Assembly (NCBI GenBank): GCA_027328825.1
Contig: DAHWTK010000025.1
Coordinates: 1 to 17,617 of the forward strand
Source of the DNA: Nitrospirota bacterium
GTDB taxonomy: Bacteria > Nitrospirota > JACRHJ01
DNA: 17,617 nucleotides
Direction: 5' to 3'
Shown here in pieces: positions 5,996 through 12,638 of the stretch. How positions within the stretch are numbered: position 1 is the stretch's first letter; every line of letters starts with the position of its first letter. Below the pieces are notes generated by a model. That model made no database searches, was not told the DNA's origin, and saw only the letters and a list, made by a program, of their open reading frames with translations. The position numbers and the translations under genes are program-made.

Positions 5996-7930
5996 CTACT
6001 TCTTTATGGATTCCAGCATATTTTGCACTGTCGGAAATTGTTCCGCGTTGGTGTGCGGCAGGAAAAGCGAGGAGATGTACTCGTCCATGAAGGAGCGGGA
6101 TACGGAAAGCTCAAGGTATGTCATCTTTCTCGCTATGTCTTCCACGTCTTTTCTCAAGGACTTCGACAGAAGCGCCATATATGCGCCCATTATGGATGTA
6201 TTGCCCAGGAACTCGAACTTCGACACAGGCATATCCGGAAGAAGCCCGATTGTAATGGCGCGTTCTATATCCAGATAATTACCGAACCCGCCCGCGATGT
6301 ATACTTTATCTACATCCGCGAAAGTATACCCGACTTCTTTGAGAAGCGTTGAGAAACCGGCGTATATCGCGCCCTTAGTTCGGACTATGTTGTTTATGTC
6401 CGGCTCGGTCAGGGAAATATCCTTTCCGGAGCCTGACTCCCCGGCACGCACAAGGACGAATTCCGGGCCGTCTTCTCCGACCCTGACCCTGTCGCTCTTC
6501 GCGTCCATGTTGATCTTGCCGCGCAGGTCGATTACGCCCGTAAGGAACATCTCCGCTACCGCGTCGATCATCCCTGAGCCGCATATGCCTATGGGCGCGC
6601 AGCTTCCGAGCGGCGGACAGGTCCCTATAACGGCAATCTTTACCTCGAACGTCTTCGGGTCTATAGATACCTTCTCTATTGCCCCTTCCATGGCGCGCAT
6701 CCCGAACTTCACTCCGCCGCCCTCGAAGGCAGGCCCTGCGGAACATGCGGCGGTGACCATCCAGTCGGAATTGCCCAGGACTATCTCGCCGTTAGTGCCT
6801 ATGTCTATGAATAGCGTGAGGTCAGAGCGCTTATAGAGCTTTGACGCAAGTATTCCGGAAGTGATGTCTCCGCCGACATACGAGGCTACGCACGGCATTG
6901 CATATATCACGCCGAAATCGTTTATCTCCAGGCCAAGGGCACGGGTGCGCATAAGCGGAAAGAACGTCGCCGTCGGTATATAAGGTTCCTCGCGGATATG
7001 GGACGGGTCGATGCCGTAAAAAAGGTGCGTCATGGTCGTGTTGCCGGAAATGATAATCGTATCGATTCTTTCGGGTTCGATACCCTTCTTTTCGGCCATA
7101 CTGATGAGCATGTCGTTAACCGCGCCGACGGCCAATTTCTGCAACTCGTCAAGCCCGTTTTTCTCTGAGGCGTAGATCATCCGGGAAATCACGTCCTCGC
7201 CGCAACGCACCTGCGGGTTGTATGTCGAGGCGATATCGAGTATTTTTCCAGCAGGAATGTCCACCAGATATACCACGATGGACGTCGTGCCGATATCTAC
7301 CGCGGCGCCGTACCGCGGCTTTACGGTATCGCCCGGCTGGACGTCCATTACCTCTATGACGTTTCCGACGGTAAGGAGCGTGAGCGTAACGGCCCAGTCC
7401 CTGGCGCGGAGAGCGGACGCCATTTTTCGGAGGATATGAATATTGAACCTTATTTCCTGGGCCTCGTAGCCGCGATTGGAAAGCTCGCGTTTTATACGTT
7501 CGGCATCAGAGATATTGTCGTCGAGGTCAGGCGGCGGGAGTCTCAGGAATATTTTCCTTGTTATTGGCTTAAACTCTCCGTCGCAGGTGTTCTTAATTAT
7601 TTTATGGAGTTCGTCGAGCCTCGAGCCTTGGGCGATCTTGCTTCCGCGCCGCATCTGGGAGGAGAGCGGGATATCCACAACAATATCCGTCTCGGGGAAG
7701 CTCTGGCAGGCCAGCCGCACGCCCTGGGAAATTTCTTTTTCCGTCAAAAAACCGCTTTCTTTGGAGCTTACGCTTCCCTCCTTCAGGATTATCCGGCATT
7801 TGCCGCAGTTGCCCTTGCCGCCGCACGTCGCGTTTATGTGGATGCCGTGGGAACCGGCGGCCCGGAGTATAGACTGGCCGTCTTTTGCCTCCACTGTCTT
7901 GCCGTTGGGATAAAAGGTTATTTTGCGCAT
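5996..7930 (-). CDS. Ferredoxin-ASKHA protein, RACo-like (reductive activator of corrinoid proteins; DUF4445 family)
   Basis: A 644-residue fusion. Residues 1-95 are a plant-type [2Fe-2S] ferredoxin domain with Cys36-x5-Cys42-x2-Cys45 and Cys75. A linker region (about 100-205) leads to an ASKHA-fold ATPase (about 205-644). Its nucleotide-binding motifs are AVDIGTTS (210-217), SGNTTM (295-300), FIDIGTNGE (374-382), CSAGPAFEG (396-404), GICGSGMID (448-456) and AGGFGNYLD (546-554). Characterised relatives (RACo, RamA) use ATP to push an electron from the 2Fe-2S cluster onto inactive cob(II)alamin in methyltransferase or corrinoid iron-sulfur proteins. No corrinoid protein or methyltransferase lies nearby, so the partner is unknown. 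It stands alone, divergent from cls. There is no Shine-Dalgarno, and a promoter -10 lies 8 bases before the ATG, suggesting a nearly leaderless mRNA. Confidence 0.88.
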   Translation of the reverse strand: MRKITFYPNGKTVEAKDGQSILRAAGSHGIHINATCGGKGNCGKCRIILKEGSVSSKESGFLTEKEISQGVRLACQSFPETDIVVDIPLSSQMRRGSKIAQGSRLDELHKIIKNTCDGEFKPITRKIFLRLPPPDLDDNISDAERIKRELSNRGYEAQEIRFNIHILRKMASALRARDWAVTLTLLTVGNVIEVMDVQPGDTVKPRYGAAVDIGTTSIVVYLVDIPAGKILDIASTYNPQVRCGEDVISRMIYASEKNGLDELQKLAVGAVNDMLISMAEKKGIEPERIDTIIISGNTTMTHLFYGIDPSHIREEPYIPTATFFPLMRTRALGLEINDFGVIYAMPCVASYVGGDITSGILASKLYKRSDLTLFIDIGTNGEIVLGNSDWMVTAACSAGPAFEGGGVKFGMRAMEGAIEKVSIDPKTFEVKIAVIGTCPPLGSCAPIGICGSGMIDAVAEMFLTGVIDLRGKINMDAKSDRVRVGEDGPEFVLVRAGESGSGKDISLTEPDINNIVRTKGAIYAGFSTLLKEVGYTFADVDKVYIAGGFGNYLDIERAITIGLLPDMPVSKFEFLGNTSIMGAYMALLSKSLRKDVEDIARKMTYLELSVSRSFMDEYISSLFLPHTNAEQFPTVQNMLESIKK

Positions 7931-7938
7931 GGCTTTAA

Positions 7939-7968
7939 ATCTTACACTGAAAAAAAGGCCCGCGTCAA
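7939..7968 (-). promoter_or_regulatory. Promoter of the ASKHA/RACo-like gene
   Basis: On the minus strand TTGACG (7963-7968), an 18-base spacer and TAAGAT (7939-7944) end only 8 bases before the ATG at 7930. The predicted start site therefore leaves about one base of leader. It lies back to back with the cls promoter, with the two -35 boxes 10 bases apart. Confidence 0.5.
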
Positions 7969-7978
7969 GAGTAATAGA

Positions 7979-8007
7979 TTGACATCCGCCCAGGTTTCGG
8001 TTACAAA
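7979..8007 (+). promoter_or_regulatory. Promoter of the cardiolipin synthase gene, likely leaderless
   Basis: A perfect TTGACA (7979-7984), a 17-base spacer and TACAAA (8002-8007, 4 of 6 consensus) end 6 bases before the ATG at 8014. The expected start site falls on or next to the A of the ATG, and no Shine-Dalgarno is visible. Confidence 0.55.
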
Positions 8008-8013
8008 AAAAGC

Positions 8014-9447
8014 ATGTGGATTATTATTATCCTGACAGTCCTGGCCTTAAGTATTGTCCTGTCATGTATTTTTATCATCTACGAGCACCAGAGCCCGGCA
8101 GCTACGATGGCGTGGCTTCTGGCGATGGTGCTGCTTCCGTTCATCGGCCTTGGCGCATATTTCGTCTTCGGCAGGAAAAAAGTGAAGATGCGCATCCAGC
8201 TGCTCCAGGCTATCCGGAACGCGTTCGGAGATGTCCACCAGAAGCTTGAGTTCGACAAGACTTTGAACAAATCGCTTGCCGCGATGGTCAGGCGGCACCG
8301 GGACCTTATGCGCCTTGCGTACAGCTTCCCCGGCCCACCTCCGACAACGGGAAACATAGCCCTGGTGCAGAAGGATGCAGGCGAATCCTATCCCGACATG
8401 TTCGAGGCGATAGCGGGCGCCAGGAGCTATGTCCATGCAATGTACTATGTCCTGAAGCCGGACGGGACGGGCACAAGGCTCCGTGATATTCTAACCGAGC
8501 TGGCGAAGGCGGGAGTCGAAGTCCGGCTGATGTACGACGACATAGGCTCATGGTCCACAAAGCTCAAGTTCTTCGAGCCTCTTGTAAAGGCCGGAGGGCA
8601 GGTGAGGGAGTACAGGCCGGGATATTTCTCGCGCTTCAGGGGGGCGTATGCGAACTTCCGGAACCACCGGAAGATACTCGTCGTGGACGGCAGGACGGCC
8701 TACACCGGCGGGATAAACATCGGGGACGAATACCTGGGTAAGGACAGGGAATTAGGCTATTGGCGCGACACGAACATAAAGTTGACCGGCCCGGCGGCAA
8801 ACCATCTCCAGCTTATATTCGCCGAGGACTGGTTTTATGTCACGGGCGAAATGCTCGGGATGAAATACCTTGTGGAAGACTGGCCTGAGGATGCAAAAGG
8901 CGAGATTGTTCAGGTTGTCCCGTCCGGGCCGGACAGGCAGATAGACCAGGTGGCGAAGCTCTATTTTACGGCCATCACCTCCGCGCAGAAGAGGCTTTAT
9001 ATCACAACGCCTTATTTTATCCCGGACGAGTCCGTGCAGACTGCGCTGATAGCCGCCGCGCTGCGGGGCGTGGACGTGCGGCTGCTGATTCCAATGAAGT
9101 TCGACAGGGACATAATAAAATACGCAAGCCAGGCGTATTTCAAGGAACTGCTCGAGGTGGGCTGCAAGATATACCAGTATAAAAAGGGATTTATACATTC
9201 CAAGACCATGAGCGTGGACGGAGAGCTCGGCATCGTGGGCACGGCGAACATGGACATAAGGAGCTTCCGGTTGAACTTCGAGGTCTGCGCTGTCTGCTAC
9301 TCGAAGGCCGTCTCAGAAAATCTCGAAAGGCATTTCTACGAAGACCTGGAAGACTCTATGGAGCTCAACATGAAACGCTTCCGGAAACGCCGCAGGAGGG
9401 ACAGGTTCCTTGAGAACCTGGCGCGGCTGATGAGCGCGGTGCTATGA
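8014..9447 (+). CDS. cls: Cardiolipin synthase (phospholipase D superfamily)
   Basis: Makes cardiolipin by joining two phosphatidylglycerol molecules at the inner membrane. The 477-residue length is typical of ClsA-type enzymes. Two N-terminal membrane helices (about 2-23 and 32-52) are followed by the cytoplasmic catalytic part with two HKD motifs. The first is NHRKILVVDG (His218, Lys220, Asp225) followed by TGGINIGDEY. The second is HSKTMSVDG (His395, Lys397, Asp402) followed by GTANMD. Both are complete, so the enzyme should be active. The C-terminus ends in a basic stretch (about 454-463). The ATG at 8014 fits because the first helix begins right there. The stop overlaps the convergent phosphomannomutase gene by 6 bases. 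No other phospholipid gene is adjacent. Confidence 0.95.
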   Translation: MWIIIILTVLALSIVLSCIFIIYEHQSPAATMAWLLAMVLLPFIGLGAYFVFGRKKVKMRIQLLQAIRNAFGDVHQKLEFDKTLNKSLAAMVRRHRDLMRLAYSFPGPPPTTGNIALVQKDAGESYPDMFEAIAGARSYVHAMYYVLKPDGTGTRLRDILTELAKAGVEVRLMYDDIGSWSTKLKFFEPLVKAGGQVREYRPGYFSRFRGAYANFRNHRKILVVDGRTAYTGGINIGDEYLGKDRELGYWRDTNIKLTGPAANHLQLIFAEDWFYVTGEMLGMKYLVEDWPEDAKGEIVQVVPSGPDRQIDQVAKLYFTAITSAQKRLYITTPYFIPDESVQTALIAAALRGVDVRLLIPMKFDRDIIKYASQAYFKELLEVGCKIYQYKKGFIHSKTMSVDGELGIVGTANMDIRSFRLNFEVCAVCYSKAVSENLERHFYEDLEDSMELNMKRFRKRRRRDRFLENLARLMSAVL

Positions 9448-10791
9448 TTTGTCCAGCATATCGAGCAGTTCTTCTGTCTTTTGCTCCATCAGTTCTTTAT
9501 TTCCCCTTGCTTCGACGTTCAGCCGCACGAGCGGCTCTGTGTTGGACATGCGGAGGTTGAAGCGCCACTCCGGATACTCGATGCTGACGCCGTCGGTATG
9601 GTCGATTGAGAGCGCGCCGGGGGAATAGAGTTCCTCGACTTTCTTAAGCGCAGCCTTGGGGTCGGAGATTTCCCGGTTTATCTCTCCGCTCAAGGGATAA
9701 AGCTTTTCCCGCTCCTCCACAAGCTCGGAGAGTTTCTTCCCTTTTTTCGCCATGACCTCAAGGACGAGCAGCCACGGGATCATCCCGCTGTCACAGTATG
9801 AGAACTCGCGGAAGTAGTGGTGCGCGGACATCTCGCCGCCGTAGACCGCGTTTTCGGCGCGCAGACGTTCCTTCATAAACGCATGTCCGGCCTTGCTCAG
9901 CACCGGGATTCCTCCGGCGGATTTTACCATGTCGATTGTATTCCATGTCAGGCGCGGGTCGTGGATAATCTTCGCGCCGGGGTGCTTGGCCAGCATAGCC
10001 TCCGCGAGCAGCCCGACGATATAATATCCCTCGATGAAATTCCCTTTCTCGTCGAAGAAGAAGCATCGGTCGAAATCTCCGTCCCAGGCAAGACCAATGT
10101 CCGCGCCGGACTCTATTACGGCCTTTGCCGTCGCGTCACGGTTCTCCGGCAGGAGCGGGTTCGGGACACCGTTCGGGAAATCGCCGTCAGGTTCGGCGAA
10201 TATCTTTGTGAATCTGAAGGGGAGCCGCCGCTCAAGCATGTCTATTACCGGCCCGGCGCAGCCGTTGCCGGGGTTTGCCAGTATTTTGAATTGCGGGAGG
10301 CTGTGCGGCTTCGTGTACGATAAAATGTGATTTATGTATTTCTCGGATGTGTCAGTGTCTCTTATCTCTCCGCGCCGGCCCGCCTCGCCGAACCTGCCGC
10401 CCGCGGCGAGGGACTCGATTTCCTTAAGCCCGGTATCTCCGCTTATGGGGCGGGATTCTTCGCGGACGAACTTCAGCCCGTTGTAGCCCTTGGGGTTGTG
10501 GCTCGCGGTTATCATCACTCCGCCGGAGGCGCGGAGGTGTGCGGTCGAGAAATAGATCTGCTCCGTCCCGCAAAGCCCTATGTCCAGAACGTCCATGCCC
10601 GAATCGAGAAGACCCTCGGAGATGGACTTCGCAATGGCTGAACTTGACAGCCGCACGTCTCGACCGACGACGACCGCGCCGGGTTTCAGGATTTCCGCCA
10701 GCGCCCGGCCTATGTGATATGCCAGCAGCTCGTCAAGCTCTTCCGGGACCTTGCCCCGGACGTCGTAGGCTTTGAAGCAGGATAAAGACAT
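9442..10791 (-). CDS. Phosphomannomutase/phosphoglucomutase (alpha-D-phosphohexomutase)
   Basis: Interconverts mannose or glucose 1- and 6-phosphates, feeding GDP-mannose and other nucleotide sugars into LPS or exopolysaccharide. The 449-residue protein has all four family elements: the phosphoserine loop TASHNP (95-100, Ser97), metal-binding DGDFDR (237-242), the sugar-specificity loop GGEMSAHHYF (318-327) and the phosphate-binding RMSNTEP (414-420). The GEMSAHHYF form is that of the AlgC-type bifunctional PMM/PGM enzymes rather than phosphoglucosamine mutase. It begins directly after FKAYDVRG, the usual N-terminus. The upstream Shine-Dalgarno-like GGAGAGGGTGA is supplied by the hairpin repeat at 10799-10837. 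It may be co-transcribed with the rubrerythrin gene 68 bases upstream. The 3' end overlaps cls. Confidence 0.93.
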   Translation of the reverse strand: MSLSCFKAYDVRGKVPEELDELLAYHIGRALAEILKPGAVVVGRDVRLSSSAIAKSISEGLLDSGMDVLDIGLCGTEQIYFSTAHLRASGGVMITASHNPKGYNGLKFVREESRPISGDTGLKEIESLAAGGRFGEAGRRGEIRDTDTSEKYINHILSYTKPHSLPQFKILANPGNGCAGPVIDMLERRLPFRFTKIFAEPDGDFPNGVPNPLLPENRDATAKAVIESGADIGLAWDGDFDRCFFFDEKGNFIEGYYIVGLLAEAMLAKHPGAKIIHDPRLTWNTIDMVKSAGGIPVLSKAGHAFMKERLRAENAVYGGEMSAHHYFREFSYCDSGMIPWLLVLEVMAKKGKKLSELVEEREKLYPLSGEINREISDPKAALKKVEELYSPGALSIDHTDGVSIEYPEWRFNLRMSNTEPLVRLNVEARGNKELMEQKTEELLDMLDKS

Positions 10792-10798
10792 GTTCGCT

Positions 10799-10837
10799 CA
10801 CCCTCTCCCCGGCCCTCTCCCATCAATGGAGAGGGTG
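10799..10837. repeat. Short hairpin repeat (CCCTCTCC / GGAGAGGG type) between the rubrerythrin and PMM genes
   Basis: CCCTCTCC (10813-10820), a 7-base loop and GGAGAGGG (10828-10835) make a perfect 8-base-pair hairpin. A second upstream copy, CACCCTCTCC (10799-10808), can pair instead with GGAGAGGGTG (10828-10837), so two alternative stems compete for the same right arm. This composition is that of small dispersed intergenic repeats seen in many proteobacterial-type genomes. There is no T-tract, so it is not a standard terminator. On the minus strand the outer arm overlaps the PMM ribosome-binding region. Confidence 0.6.
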
Positions 10838-10859
10838 GGTAACCCTTGCATGTTGCACA

Positions 10860-11390
10860 TCATGCCTGCATCAACTCTCTTTCCAGCCTTATATGGTCCG
10901 CCTCTACTTCCGAGAGGGCGAGAAAGACCTTCTTTACCCTCGCCTCAGTTGCCTGAACCGATGACTGGGCATAAAAGCGGGATGCCTCTATCTCCCGCTC
11001 GTGGGCAATCCGGAGGTTTTCCGAGTCGTCGCCCGTCGCCGTGGAGTTGACAGGGTTGGGCGGCGGGAACTCGCACTTGAGAATCTTTTGTATTACGCTC
11101 GCGTGTTCGTTCTCCACCTTTGCCAGGCCCTTGAACACGCCCTGGAGCTTCATGGTCCCGGCTTTTGCTGAGGCGCTGCGGTAGAATGGTGTATTATCCA
11201 CTTCGAGTTGGAGCGCTTTTTCGAGGTTTTTCCGGGAGATTTCCGAAAGCTCGGTTACGGTAAGGTTTTCGTCTGTCCACTGCTCCACAGGGACGAGATA
11301 TTTTGCCTTTCCGCCGCAGTAAGGGCAGTTGGACGGCGCCGCATTTCCGATAAAGACGTCTCCGCAAATCTGGCATCTGAAAAATTGCAT
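10860..11390 (-). CDS. Rubrerythrin-like protein with N-terminal rubredoxin-like domain (reverse-type rubrerythrin)
   Basis: A 176-residue non-haem iron protein expected to reduce hydrogen peroxide in the cytoplasm. The N-terminus holds a rubredoxin-like metal site, Cys6-x2-Cys9 and Cys22-x2-Cys25. A ferritin-like four-helix domain (about 45-176) follows, with Glu-rich helices carrying candidate di-iron ligands: LEVDNTPFY (62-70), KVENEHAS (91-98), HEREIEASRFY (130-140) and EVEADHIRLE (161-170). In classical rubrerythrin the rubredoxin domain is C-terminal; here the order is reversed. It has its own Shine-Dalgarno (AGGAGA, 7 bases before the ATG) and a good promoter, in contrast to its divergent neighbour. 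Exact iron ligands are assigned by pattern only. Iron storage or a sulfur-redox role cannot be excluded. Confidence 0.82.
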   Translation of the reverse strand: MQFFRCQICGDVFIGNAAPSNCPYCGGKAKYLVPVEQWTDENLTVTELSEISRKNLEKALQLEVDNTPFYRSASAKAGTMKLQGVFKGLAKVENEHASVIQKILKCEFPPPNPVNSTATGDDSENLRIAHEREIEASRFYAQSSVQATEARVKKVFLALSEVEADHIRLERELMQA

Positions 11391-11438
11391 GGGTATCTCC
11401 TGTGAGTTACGGGGCTTAAGTTTATTCTTCTGTAATGT

Positions 11439-11467
11439 ATTTAAAAGGAATTCGGCGCCCTTGTCAA
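11439..11467 (-). promoter_or_regulatory. Promoter of the rubrerythrin gene
   Basis: On the minus strand a perfect TTGACA (11462-11467) is followed after 17 bases by TTAAAT (11439-11444, 4 of 6 consensus). The start near 11432 gives a leader of about 40 bases containing the AGGAGA ribosome-binding site. It lies 9 bases from the -35 of the divergent acyltransferase promoter. Confidence 0.55.
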
Positions 11468-11476
11468 CAATAAGCC

Positions 11477-11505
11477 TTGAATCTCCACCTTTTTTTGGTT
11501 ATTAT
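11477..11505 (+). promoter_or_regulatory. Promoter of the acyltransferase gene, likely leaderless
   Basis: TTGAAT (11477-11482), a 17-base spacer and TATTAT (11500-11505, 5 of 6 consensus) end 5 bases before the ATG at 11511. The expected transcription start coincides with the start codon, and no Shine-Dalgarno precedes it. Confidence 0.55.
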
Positions 11506-11510
11506 TCGAT

Positions 11511-12440
11511 ATGGCTTTTCAAAACGTCCAGAGGTTGAAGAACGGACACCAGGAAACCCTGCCGTATCATTTCGCCGCCATAACGTTCATGCCGCTCTTT
11601 TTCTGGGCCATACGGACATGGCCGTTGTGGCTCTCCCGCGCCTTTTCCTGGATTATCACCGCGATATATTACCCGTTCTTCGTCAACCGGCGGCACAACT
11701 ACCAGGACAACCTGAAACATATACTTGGGAAAAACATCTCTAACCGCAAGCTTTTCACAGCCACCTTCCGGATGTGCGTAAACTACGGCTATTACCTGAT
11801 AGACCTGTTCCGGTATAACAATCGGCGGGAGGGCGAACTCTCGGAAATCCTTTCCCATGCCGAGGGATATGATAATCTGAAGGCGGTAATCTCAGAGGGC
11901 AGGGGGGCAATTCTACTCACCGCCCACCTTGGGAACTGGGAGATGGGCGGGATAGTACTCTCGAAGCTCGGCCATCCGGTTAATATAGTATATTTCCCGG
12001 ACGGGCACGAGGGAATAGAGCGGGAGAGGACGAGGAAACGCCTTATGCGCGGCGTGAAGGAAATCCGGCTGGATCCGGACAAAATATCGCCGCTTGAGAT
12101 GCTCCGGGCGCTCCAGAAGGGCGAGCTTGTCGCCATGCAGGGGGACAAATTATTCCACGACAGCGGCGTTAAAGTTAAATTTTTCGACGCCGAGACATAT
12201 TTCCCGCGCGGGCCGGTTTTGCTCTCGATGCTCTCCGGTGCGCCGATACTGCCGTCTTTTATCCTCCTCGACAAAGCCGCCCGCTACAGGATAGTCGTCG
12301 AGGAGCCGATTTACGCAACGACCACCGGCGACAGGGAAAAGGACATACGGGAGAATCTGGAAAAGGTGGTCAAGGTATTCGAGAAATATATCGGGCAGTA
12401 TTACGACCAGTGGTACTGCTTCACGAGGTTCTGGAAGTAA
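11511..12440 (+). CDS. Lysophospholipid acyltransferase family protein, lipid A acyltransferase (LpxL/HtrB) type
   Basis: Probably transfers a fatty-acyl chain to lipid A or a related lipid at the inner membrane. The 309-residue length matches LpxL/LpxM proteins. A hydrophobic N-terminal anchor (about 22-57) precedes the NRRHNYQDNLKHIL block (59-72). The catalytic HLGNWE (His139, Glu144) is of the H-x4-E form. Next come AMQGDK (208-213) and the FPRGPVLLSMLSGAPILPS stretch (231-249) that is typical of the family. The protein ends with YYDQWYCFTRFW, like the usual C-terminal P-x-QW-x-W region. No other lipid A gene is adjacent, so the acceptor (lipid A, aminolipid or another glycolipid) is not settled. 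An alternative start at Met28 is possible, but the promoter geometry favours 11511. Confidence 0.88.
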   Translation: MAFQNVQRLKNGHQETLPYHFAAITFMPLFFWAIRTWPLWLSRAFSWIITAIYYPFFVNRRHNYQDNLKHILGKNISNRKLFTATFRMCVNYGYYLIDLFRYNNRREGELSEILSHAEGYDNLKAVISEGRGAILLTAHLGNWEMGGIVLSKLGHPVNIVYFPDGHEGIERERTRKRLMRGVKEIRLDPDKISPLEMLRALQKGELVAMQGDKLFHDSGVKVKFFDAETYFPRGPVLLSMLSGAPILPSFILLDKAARYRIVVEEPIYATTTGDREKDIRENLEKVVKVFEKYIGQYYDQWYCFTRFWK

Positions 12441-12448
12441 TTCTATCT

Positions 12449-12510
12449 GTCATTCCGAACGAAGCCGAGGAATCTACACTGTGGGTCCCTCCGCTTCGGT
12501 CGGGACGACA
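12449..12510. repeat. MITE-like inverted-repeat element, unit 1 (degenerate)
   Basis: Begins TGTCATTCCGAACGAAG (12449-12465) and ends CTTCGGTCGGGACGACA (12494-12510). These ends are inverted copies of each other at 14 of 17 positions. The element is 62 bases and non-coding. The CATTC-CGA-GAA-GAATCT style is that of small dispersed palindromic repeats found in the intergenic space of many bacterial genomes. It lies 8 bases after the acyltransferase stop codon. Confidence 0.65.
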
Positions 12511-12520
12511 TCTAACAAGA

Positions 12521-12622
12521 TTGTCATTCTGAGCCCGTTCGGCTGCGCTCAGGGCAGGCTCCGCGAAGAATCTGATTTTTGATTTTAAAAGCAGATTTTT
12601 CGGCGCTGCCTCAGAATGACAA
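12521..12622. repeat. MITE-like inverted-repeat element, unit 2 (perfect terminal repeats)
   Basis: Has exact 13-base terminal inverted repeats, TTGTCATTCTGAG (12521-12533) and CTCAGAATGACAA (12610-12622). The 102-base unit is non-coding, with an internal GAAGAATCT and AT-rich centre. It shares the TGTCATTC end with unit 1, 10 bases away, so the two are related. No transposase is encoded. Its right end stops 16 bases before the radical SAM ATG, just upstream of that gene's AAGG ribosome-binding site. Confidence 0.75.
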
Positions 12623-12638
12623 TCAGAAGGTATTTTGA

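Noticed and set aside
11414..11447. Possible PerR-like box in the rubrerythrin leader (TTA and TAA halves around an AT-rich core)
   Set aside because: Testing the 7-1-7 alignment gave only about three matching arm positions, no better than chance in AT-rich sequence.
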